64,000 nt of DNA, taken from Hippopus hippopus. Taxonomy: Eukaryota; Mollusca; Bivalvia; Cardiida; Cardiidae. Made by a program: the position numbers and the translations under genes. Of the stretch, positions 57,628 to 64,000 are shown piece by piece. Below the pieces are notes generated by a model. That model searched no databases, had not been told where the DNA came from, and saw nothing but the letters and a program-made list of their open reading frames with translations. Location of the stretch: the NCBI GenBank assembly GCA_946811185.2, contig OX328102.1, positions 12,153,194 to 12,217,193 of the forward strand, written 5' to 3'. Positions within the stretch are counted from its first letter, which is position 1. Every line of letters starts with the position of its first letter.

Positions 57628-58111
57628 GACCCGTCACACCAAACTAGGTCTTACAACGTCTTAACCCGTCCTGACATAATCGGAAAACGGGTTACGGTCG
57701 GGGATGAACGTATAATTTTGGCCTGATAATGGCTGAAGCCCCTATCTCACCAAACCTATTCCCAGAAAGTCTTAACCCGGTCAACAAAATCAAAAAACTG
57801 GCTGGGATAGAACATGTAATTTCGGTCGGTAAAATGCAAACACACTGCAGGTTATTGCCCGACCGCACTGCGTCTCTAATAAGATCGAAGTACAGCAGTT
57901 CCGTTCGTAGTACGTCCATCTCGCTTTAAGTACGTTGTTACTTCGTCTAATCACAGGACGGGATGGATGGCAAAAAAATTTGAGCAGGCTCAAAGTTCTG
58001 GAGCACCCTTCGTAAAAGGATACTAATATGCCCACTTCGTCTAAAGACAGTTTCAGTCCGATCAGCAAAAAAATCCGGAACAGAGTGAGAACGAGTTTGG
58101 CGTGACGGGGG
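57628..58111. mobile_element. ~484 bp element with CCCGTCACRCCAAACT ends
   Basis: The left end GACCCGTCACACCAAACTAG and the right end GTTTGGCGTGACGGGGG are inverted partners. Inside, CCCG-type words (AACCCGTCCTG, AACCCGGTC) recur. It is richer in C+G than its surroundings. Non-coding; superfamily not assigned. Confidence 0.58.
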
Positions 58112-59260
58112 TATATCGCTCTTACATCTACAATCATAGGAAAGAAATTTTGAATGAATTAGCTTAGTGGAGAAAGTACTTATAAAAAAGTGAATAGTTA
58201 TTCTTCTGGTAACGAACATAAATATTTTGAAATTTATTTCTTGATGTTATTTCAATTGTACCAATACCTAATCAATGAGTTGTAATAGATAAATATCAAA
58301 AAAGAAATAATAAATCAAGACAATTGAATCATGCCAAAATTCTCTTCTACTAGGTCGTAGAAGGAAGAAGGAACGTTGCAATGTGAAAAGGAAATCATTC
58401 GAGTTAATTTCTAAGGCTGTTTCTACCAAATATAGGACACCGTCGATCATTTAACGGTCTACAAATCCTGCGCAGTCTGATCTGGATCCAAACCATCAGT
58501 GTCAGCATTTTACATGTCTCCTTCAGCTTGGAAAGAATTAAAAGCCTTGATCTGCCTTAGAAATCTTATCCTCTCTCTAACATTCACGAACAACATTAAA
58601 TCCAGCACACATCCTGAATTTGCTGTTAAAGTTAAAAAAATTTTTTTTTTCACTCGATCTTCTTTTATTTTCCTACGTGCTTTTTTTCATAATCTCAAAT
58701 TTGTTTCTTTCATCAACAACAACGTTAAAAGATTGTCTGAATTGCCTCCTGCCTTCCTGTCCTCCATATCATGCAGTAAACATTTTTGATCGTCTGCAAA
58801 ATACAGGGTCAGTCCATTTCCTAGATACTGAGACATGTAAGGCGTACAATTTAAAAGGAAATACCAACGTGGACAAAAATTGTTTAACTGTCTTCTCCCG
58901 TGTTTCTCCCTGTAATCATATACGAGATAAGAGATGCTGACCAGGAAAATGCAGCGTAAATTAAAAATTTATAACTGCGTACAAACTTTACACAACATTT
59001 TAGTGCGCCAACCTTTTATTTTGAGAAAAGAATTGTGTGTTCCATCCATGTACAAGGACAAAGGGTTAATTCGGTGCCTCTTTTGTGATGATATCGCACC
59101 GTTGTGGTCTGACATATTTTTTTTTTACCTGGCTTGCAGCTTGAGGTTAACAAGCACTTGTCATAAACATGTCATGTACAAAGTTACTCTTTTGTTTTCA
59201 CGACCATATTGAACCCTTTTTCGTAAATAATGTAAATGGAATTTGGAATTTTACACAGAT
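58112..59260. other. Unrecognised stretch with several open frames
   Basis: Overlapping + strand frames of 90-106 codons lie at 58499-59212. One contains FDRLQNTGSVHFLDTETCKA and another MQRKLKIYNCVQTLHNILVR. No domain is recognised, the frames conflict and are interrupted, and codon use is unremarkable. Possibly a decayed mobile element; not called as genes. Confidence 0.3.
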
Positions 59261-59361
59261 TAAATGGGTAAGTCGAACGTCATAACTTTTGTATTTTCCT
59301 CATTCATATGATCTTAAATTAAAAAAAAAAATGCATAATCTGCTTGTCGAATTTCTTTTCT

Positions 59362-59364
<3 letters not shown>

Positions 59365-59399
<35 letters not shown>
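59365..59399 (+). repeat. (CT)n microsatellite, ~17 units
   Basis: An uninterrupted CT run. Confidence 0.9.
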
Positions 59400-59401
<2 letters not shown>

Positions 59402-59464
59402 GAAAGAGATGGATAATCAACAGTGAATTTACCATTTATTGCTTGCCTCATTTAAATTTCTGTG

Positions 59465-59665
59465 GGGCCCCAAGGCTGCTGAGCGCGACTCGATGACCTT
59501 TTGCGAACAGTGTATATTAAGATCAGACTGCACAGAACATGCAATCTGATCTTATGTACAGTGTCCAATGCGGAAACATCTATTTTTGTTTCTCCAAAAA
59601 CTAGCACTATTCAAAATTTTGCAATCGGCATGAAGGTTTATTTAACCTTTTGAGGATTAATGGTA
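59465..59665. repeat. M3 MITE, worn ends
   Basis: AAGGCTGCTGAGCGCGACTC and the AGATCAGACTGCACAGAACA core are clear; the CCCTTA end is lost. Confidence 0.62.
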
Positions 59666-60079
59666 GATCTGATATTGAGCCATGTCATTTAGTTCAGACA
59701 GACAGACAGACAGCAGACTGACAAATAAATAGTCATCTCCTGGCTCGAAATAGGGCTTAAACTCGGCACCCGGCATACGATAGGGATTTTTGTGACGAAA
59801 AAAGTCGTCTGCTGACATGAGGGAGGATAAGGCTGAGAAAAAAAAAAAGTACACAGAAGCCGAAATAAGAGTGGCATCACATCCGGTTTATCGAACATTT
59901 CACAAACTCGCACAGGTGTGCAAACTACATCTTCGCTTAAAACTCTCTTTCTACCATAGACATTGAAATGCGATTTTTCTATTTTAAGATGGTTTTCATT
60001 TAAGGATTCATATATCCAAAAAAGAGATTTTGGCTGTAGTTGCCCTTTAAGTCAAAACTACCGAGTTCATCCAAATGAT

Positions 60080-60367
60080 GAATTTTCTATTTATAGATAT
60101 CGAGAAACTGATAAAACTATCACAATAATTTTATCTCGTATGTCAGCTCCGAGCACGGTGGAGAAATTTTGCGATAAAATATTAAGTTTATCGTGATATT
60201 TTTATCATGAAACTTTTCACGATCTTGATAAGATTTCCAGGAAACTTTTAATTTATCGCGATAATTTACCAAAATTATCATGATAGCTATCTCGTATCTC
60301 GTGGCAGAAATATGCCACCATAGTTTCGTACCCAGTTTGCTTACCCCCGGGTAAGCAAACTGGGTAC
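60080..60367. repeat. Cluster of TATCRYGATA palindromes and a 19-bp-arm palindrome
   Basis: Several imperfect ATCGTGAT, TATCATGA, TATCGCGATA and TATCATGATA words lie in about 220 bp. They are followed at 60328-60367 by a perfect inverted repeat with 19-bp arms (GTACCCAGTTTGCTTACCC) around a CC spacer. Confidence 0.7.
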
Positions 60368-60519
60368 AAAACTTCTATTTTTAGTAACATGTTTCTATTT
60401 TTGGAAACAGCTGAGGCATCATGAGTAGGATTTTTTTGGTAACCATGGAAACGAATTCTACTTTCGGTGTTCTATTTTTAGTAACATTTTCATTCGGATT
60501 CTCGGATTTTATCGGTTAC

Positions 60520-61400
60520 TCTGTCTCCTTGGGCCGTCCCCAGGCTCCCTACCCTGAGTGGGATTTTGGTGACTGCTGATCTTAGTCTGCACAGTTTTCC
60601 TTCCGGTTGTTCTTACATTCACATGGACAGTTCCTAGGCTCCCTACCCCGAGTGGGATTTTTTTTTTGATTCCTAAGTTCGTGACCCTGAGAGGGGATTG
60701 GGACATAGTATCCGAGGGTGGATTCAGGCAAAACTGGTGTGAGACTTAGCCAATTTCCAATGATTTCTGTGCTCTTTCGAGAGGGTGAGGATGGATTGTC
60801 TACCTATGATAGATTTCCTTAGACAAAATTGGTGTCCGACTTAGACAATTTTTGCTGACTCTAGCTAGAAGGGACTCCTTGGAAGGCTAGCTTGGACCGA
60901 GTTTACCTAGCTGAGATGGGTTTTTGTTAGGCAATATTGGTGTGCGACTTAGGCAATTTTCTACTGGACAGGGAAAACCTTTTAGTCAGTAAAGAGTTCT
61001 CTCCCTTGTGTCAGGTTTCCCCCATTCCAAGACTGACTTTTGCACTTGGATTGGAGTCCTGTGGGATTGAAAACTGGAGATAGTGAGGGATCTTTGGTGA
61101 CTACTGAGGAAAATCCATGATGGGTTTCTCCAGGTAAATTTGGCGTGGGACTTAGTCAATTTTTGCTGACTCTACATGTAGCTAGAAGAGACTCCTTGGA
61201 AGGGTAACTGGGTCCAATTTACCTAGCTGAGATGCGTTTTCTTAGGGAAATTCGAGTTGGACTTAGTCAATTTTCAGTGGTTTTGTTCTTCGGGGAAGAT
61301 ATAGCCAGTTTTTCCCTCTGGCAATGGTTAAGGCTATCCTGCCTATCTATGATGGGTTTTCCCCAGGCAAAAAATGCTGTGGAAAAGTTTCGTTATATTT
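60520..61400. repeat. Degenerate tandem modules (GACTTAG/AGATGGGTTTT family)
   Basis: First come two to three copies of GGCTCCCTACCCTGAGTGGG. Then about six ~100-200 bp modules of the form TTGGTGTG-GACTTAG-CAATTTTTGCTGACTC, AGACTCCTTGGAAGG, TTTACCTAGCTGAGATG and GGGTTTTCTCCAGGCAAA. The last motif recurs at 63963-64000, linking this block to the far side of the two minus-strand genes. Confidence 0.7.
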
Positions 61401-61575
61401 TTTTTTATCCAACTGAGTAAATGATAGAAGGATAAAAAAAGGGTAAAAAATTGTTATGCCAATCAAAAGGCTCGTTCTTTGACTCAGAATTAACGTTATC
61501 CAATCAGAAGCTTCGTTACATTTTTATCCGACTGAGTAAAGGATAGGAGAAAAAAGGGTAAAAGAAATGTTAAGC
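61395..61575. repeat. Two ~55 bp direct repeats around two CCAAT boxes
   Basis: TTTTTATCC(A/G)ACTGAGTAAA..GATAG..AAAAAAGGGTAAAA occurs at about 61400-61450 and 61525-61570. Between them lie CCAATCAAAAGGCTCGTTC and CCAATCAGAAGCTTCGTTA, a half-duplicated promoter-like block without a gene attached. Confidence 0.5.
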
Positions 61576-61579
61576 CTGG

Positions 61580-61874
61580 GACAGAAGCTAGGGCTTGGGT
61601 CTGGACTTAGACTTTTTTTTTTGGTACGGAATACAGCGTGATCTTAATCCCCACACTGTCTCAGGGTAGAGGCTAGGGTTGGACTTAGACCTTTTTTTGG
61701 GAGAGGCCAGGGTTTTGGGAATGAACTTAAGACTTTTTTCATTGTGTTTCGGGCAGAGGACAGGGGTTGGGCTTAGACTTTTCTTTGGATATGATCTGAC
61801 TGACTTGACAATTTTGAAGAAAGATTAGTCTTTCTTGGACTGAACTTGAAAAATTGACAATTGAAAGAAAGATC
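61580..61874. repeat. GACTTAGAC + T-run repeats and a lone HDE-like hairpin
   Basis: GGTTGGGCTTAGACTTTTTT-like words occur four times. At 61817-61850 the block GACAATTTT-GAAGAAAG-ATTAGTC-TTTCTTGG resembles the downstream-element hairpin of the two genes, but no histone-type stem-loop adjoins it. Confidence 0.55.
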
Positions 61875-61911
61875 GCTCTTTCTTGGTAGTGGGTTAGCCC
61901 TGAAAAGTGCT
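61875..61911 (-). terminator. Histone-type 3' end: stem-loop and downstream element (gene 1)
   Basis: Read on the minus strand: AGCACT-TTTC-AGGGCT (61911-61896; 6-bp stem with one A.G mismatch and a TTTC loop), then AACCCACTA, then CCAAGAAAGAGC (61886-61875). Replication-dependent histone genes end in GGCTCT-TTTC-AGAGCC, ACCCA and a purine-rich element such as CAAGAAAGA that pairs with U7 snRNA. Loop, flank, order and spacing all agree. Confidence 0.68.
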
Positions 61912-61954
61912 GCTTTTTCTGTTTTGCCTTCTCGTCTTGGTATGTTTTCCCCCT

Positions 61955-62110
61955 CTAGTGGCAGCTTTTTTCCTTTTTCTTTGGCTTTTTTTTGATCTTG
62001 AAGTCATCGAAGTTATCAATGTTTTTTCCGTATTTACCCTGTCCTGACAATTTCGGCTTTGTGTAGCTGCTGACAACTCGTTGTTTTTTTGTGAAGCTGA
62101 CTATTGTCAT
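61955..62110 (-). CDS. 51-codon frame overlapping the end of gene 1; possible true C-terminus
   Basis: This frame reads from ATG at 62110 through PKLSGQGKYGKNIDNFDDFK and a basic KKKPKKKEK run to TAG at 61957-61955, 43 nt before the stem-loop, a typical histone-like distance. Its DNFDDF echoes the LDDF repeats of the overlapping 173-codon frame, and the long basic tail suits a nuclear protein. It is +1 to that frame; an A7 run lies at about 62082-62088. It could be a C-terminal part split off by an indel or recoding, or a separate small ORF. Confidence 0.4.
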   Translation of the reverse strand: MTIVSFTKKQRVVSSYTKPKLSGQGKYGKNIDNFDDFKIKKKPKKKEKSCH

Positions 62111-62555
62111 CCTCTGATTTTCGTTTTGTTGTTCTTGGCTGTTTTTCCTTTGGCTGTTTTTCCTTTGACTGTTTTTCTTGCTTTACAACAGATACGATGG
62201 AGTCTACTAGTCTATGAAGACTGTTTTGATCAAAGTCAAATTCAACCGAAGCTGGTGAAAGCGAAATACGTTGTCTCTGTTGACATAATGTCTCGATGTT
62301 TCTGCTCAGTTGTTCGGTGTCTGCGTTCAAAGTCTTTATTTCCATCAAATGTTTGTTGAGAGTCTGTAGTTCTTCTAAAATGCGAGTCATGACAGAATCT
62401 TGTTTCGAATTCAAACGTCTCGCCTCTTCAAAAATGTTGGCCAATACTGTTGTTGGGTTGATGAGTGTTGAATTTATAGCTGTCGATAGAATATCTCCAT
62501 TGTTTTCTTGTGCCAAGAAATCGTCTAAGTTGAAATCGTCTAAGTTGAAATCCAT
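62034..62555 (-). CDS. Gene 1: LDDF-repeat, coiled-coil, basic-tail protein (173 codons)
   Basis: No family recognised. Residues 1-14 are a doubled NLDDF motif (from a 15-bp duplication), acidic/aromatic like some transactivation segments. Residues about 43-95 have coiled-coil character (RILEELQTLNKHLMEIK). Residues 125-147 hold a KEKQP repeat and a KRKSEDD-type nuclear-localisation signal. The start at 62555 is chosen because it is the first ATG after the CCAAT/CRE/TATA-like block and the repeat begins there. It stops at 62034, but two other frames stay open to the histone-type 3' end, so the true C-terminus is uncertain. No intron is evident. A regulatory or DNA-associated role is inference only. 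Confidence 0.6.
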   Translation of the reverse strand: MDFNLDDFNLDDFLAQENNGDILSTAINSTLINPTTVLANIFEEARRLNSKQDSVMTRILEELQTLNKHLMEIKTLNADTEQLSRNIETLCQQRQRISLSPASVEFDFDQNSLHRLVDSIVSVVKQEKQSKEKQPKEKQPRTTKRKSEDDNSQLHKKTTSCQQLHKAEIVRTG

Positions 62556-62673
62556 TTTTTTCCGTTAGTGGCTGCTTATCCGCACTACTCGAGAGCTGAG
62601 AGTCGAATAATTTCTTTGCCTTCGCTGCAAGCTTTGCGGGCTTTGTGGGCTTGGGGTGGTGTGCAACAGCTGT

Positions 62674-62752
62674 CCAATCAGATTGAATGTTGCGGTAAAT
62701 AAAAGCTGTGATTGGTTGGAGCGTGACGTCATTTTCTCCAATAATTTCCCGC
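62674..62752 (-). promoter_or_regulatory. Promoter block of gene 1: E2F-like, CRE, CCAAT, TATA-like
   Basis: In minus-strand order: GCGGGAAA (62752-62745; E2F consensus TTTCCCGC on +), an inverted CCAAT at 62737-62741, a perfect CRE TGACGTCA (62724-62731), CCAAT at 62715-62711, a TTTTATTTA TATA-like box (about 62704-62696), and an inverted CCAAT at 62674-62678. The start codon lies about 140 bp downstream. E2F plus CCAAT is typical of S-phase genes. Confidence 0.55.
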
Positions 62753-63502
62753 GACAGCGTTTCATGTTCCCGTTGTCTGCGCATGTCATATTCTTCGAAG
62801 ATTCGACCTGTCTGCTATGACGCATTACCCATCCCCTGATATTTGGGAAAAGTAGGGCTTATGCCGAAGCTATACCCAAGCCTGTAGGGACTGTTTTAAT
62901 AAATGGCTGGTGCATAGGTTACCTGCTAGCTGATCATAACTGAATGAATCTCACCAGGAAGCGTTTTATTGAGTAAACGTTTATTTTATTTTGAAATTCA
63001 AAGTAACGGTTATCGTTTTGAAAAATTAGTCCGCTTCAGTACCCAGCATGCCCAAATTAGATAGATGTGTATTTGTAGAATGCCATCTAGCGGAAAATAA
63101 TGGCTAAGTTCCATTCTCAGCGATCAATGAACTTTTTCAAAAATGTGACCCTTAACCCTTAGGGGAAAAGAAAATATTGATGAAATACCCTTTAACACCT
63201 GAATCTATCTAAACTCCCCCCCCCCCACTTTGATTCTCGCCAATGTGATCTACGCTTTTTTAAAACTATTTTAGATCTAGTTTAGTTTTTAGAACTAGTT
63301 TTTTTTAGAACTAGTTTTTTAGACCTGGAGCTATGCTTTTTATTGGCTGTTCTTGGATATATTCTGGAAAGATTTCTTTCTCGGACACAGAAAATAGTGT
63401 AGGACTTAGACTTTTTTCTTTTGTTGGTTAGAGAAAAAAATCGGAGGGTATGGGTTAGGCTTTTTTTTTGGAGTGTATCTCTTTTAGAGAAATCGACAAT
63501 TT
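62753..63502. other. Spacer between gene 1 and gene 2
   Basis: Mostly unique sequence with a poly-C run (about 63218-63228) and TTTTTAGAACTAGTTTTTTT repeats (about 63272-63325). Near 63400-63480 GACTTAGACTTTTTTC and GGGTTAGGCTTTTTTTTT words match the block after gene 1. Confidence 0.5.
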
Positions 63503-63550
63503 GAAAGAAAGATTGCTCTTTCCTAGTGATTGTTAGCCCTGAAAAGGGCT
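63503..63550 (-). terminator. Histone-type 3' end: stem-loop and downstream element (gene 2)
   Basis: Read on the minus strand: AAAAC, then AGCCCT-TTTC-AGGGCT (63550-63535; a perfect 6-bp stem), AACAATCACT, then AGGAAAGAGC and ATCTTTCTTTC (63524-63503). It starts 27 nt after the stop of the Cys-rich gene. The TTTC loop, A-rich 5' flank, AACA 3' flank and purine-rich element follow the histone pattern. Confidence 0.75.
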
Positions 63551-63577
63551 GTTTTGAAGTCTTGCTGGCTGGTAAGG

Positions 63578-63790
63578 TTATTCACAAACTGTATAAACCA
63601 CTGGTGTGATCTTTTCCCAGCAATATTCACACCATATCGAATCATCGTGACCTTCGTCCTCATCATAGAATCCCTCATCTGGGTTGGGACAGTTGTGTTT
63701 CTGACCAAGGTACTCCAGGGGAAACGTACATTTTCCACAGTCAATATAGCATGGCCGAGCACACCGAGGACACAGAAGAACCTGAACCAT
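63578..63790 (-). CDS. Gene 2: 70-residue Cys-rich acidic protein
   Basis: Starts MVQVLLCPRCARPC at 63790 in a good context (ACCATGG). The frame is open further upstream, but the TATA box would lie inside that extension, so this ATG is preferred. Three CxxC pairs (C7/C10, C18/C21, C54/C57), plus C14, C34, C69, H32 and H48, could bind one or two zinc ions; an acidic stretch (residues 38-50) separates them. The fold looks like a zinc ribbon, family unknown. Intronless, with a short 5' UTR and a 27-nt gap to a histone-type stem-loop, so the architecture is that of a replication-dependent histone gene but the product is not a histone. Confidence 0.65.
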   Translation of the reverse strand: MVQVLLCPRCARPCYIDCGKCTFPLEYLGQKHNCPNPDEGFYDEDEGHDDSIWCEYCWEKITPVVYTVCE

Positions 63791-63828
63791 GGTGATTCGA
63801 TTATGATTTGTGTAAAAAAAAAAATTGG

Positions 63829-63840
63829 CTTTTTTATAGC
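63829..63840 (-). promoter_or_regulatory. TATA box of gene 2
   Basis: GCTATAAAAAAG on the minus strand, about 45 nt before the ATG. This predicts initiation near 63803-63807 and a 5' UTR of about 15 nt. Confidence 0.68.
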
Positions 63841-63934
63841 TTGCAGGGTGGATTGATCTACTTTGACTCTGAAATAAGGAAGCGCGTTCCGGACGAAAGC
63901 ACCCATGGGAAAAACATATAGACTTAGTCAAGTC

Positions 63935-64000
63935 AATACATGAGGAAAAGATTGACTTTCTATGATGGGTTTTCTCCAGGCAAATTTGGCGTGGGACTTA
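63935..64000. repeat. Recurrence of the GACTTAG module at the window edge
   Basis: TGATGGGTTTTCTCCAGGCA then TTTGGCGTGGGACTTA repeats the module at about 61118-61157, truncated by the window end. Confidence 0.7.

Noticed and set aside
58499..59212. Overlapping + strand ORFs of 90-106 codons as a possible gene
   Set aside because: Frames conflict, no domain or splice pattern is recognised, and homopolymer runs inflate them. Left as unrecognised sequence.
62428..62784. 118-codon minus-strand ORF starting upstream of gene 1
   Set aside because: It runs through the CCAAT/TATA promoter block and reads the NLDDF repeat region in another frame (as FQLRRF). Considered a shadow.
61875..63790. Interpretation as true core or linker histone genes
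   Set aside because: The 3' ends are histone-like, but the proteins have no histone-fold or winged-helix features. Gene 2 is Cys-rich and acidic; gene 1 is coiled coil.
63523..63906. 127-codon minus-strand ORF overlapping gene 2
   Set aside because: It reads gene 2 in another frame without the Cys pattern and runs through the TATA box and the stem-loop.

Overview
This is animal nuclear DNA, most likely from a bivalve mollusc. The evidence is an intron-rich protostome-type GRIP gene, tRNA-derived SINEs, and 145-170 bp tandem cores inside mobile elements, a format known from bivalve genomes. Repeat style suggests a heterodont such as a dreissenid mussel, but that species-level guess is inference. 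No operons or bacterial features are present.

Region 1 (1.7-27.9 kb, + strand) holds the 3' half of one gene, the orthologue of glutamate-receptor-interacting protein (GRIP1/GRIP2). Twelve coding exons encode PDZ3 to PDZ7, the linkers and the C-terminus (847 residues plus a partial first codon). PDZ1-2 must lie upstream of the window. All twelve exons join in phase with GT/AG borders, and a candidate poly(A) signal lies about 410 bp after the stop. The introns are filled with short mobile elements.

Region 2 (28-60 kb) is nearly all repeats. The main family, called M1 here, is a ~220 bp palindromic element flanked by TTAA, with about sixty full or partial copies in the window. M3, M4 and (less clearly) M5 are further families with CCCTT-like ends; M3 and M4 have TTAA on both sides, and M5 has it on one side only. 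M2 and M6 are other palindromic families. There are also two tRNA-derived SINE families (S1, S2), tandem-core elements, a 3.66 kb element with ~160 bp inverted ends (40.28-43.94 kb), and micro/minisatellites. Three short phase-compatible minus-strand exon candidates at 44.8-45.8 kb may be the tail of an unidentified gene.

Region 3 (60.5-64 kb, minus strand) is the most unusual part. Two small, apparently intronless genes each end in a sequence closely resembling the 3' end of replication-dependent histone genes: a 6-bp stem with a TTTC loop, then a purine-rich AAGAAAGAGC-type downstream element. Neither product is a histone. One is a 70-residue Cys-rich acidic protein behind a clear TATA box. 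The other is a protein of about 173 residues with a repeated LDDF motif, a coiled coil and a basic tail, behind E2F-like, CRE and CCAAT motifs. Degenerate ~100-200 bp modules surround them and recur at the window edge, so the cluster probably continues to the right.
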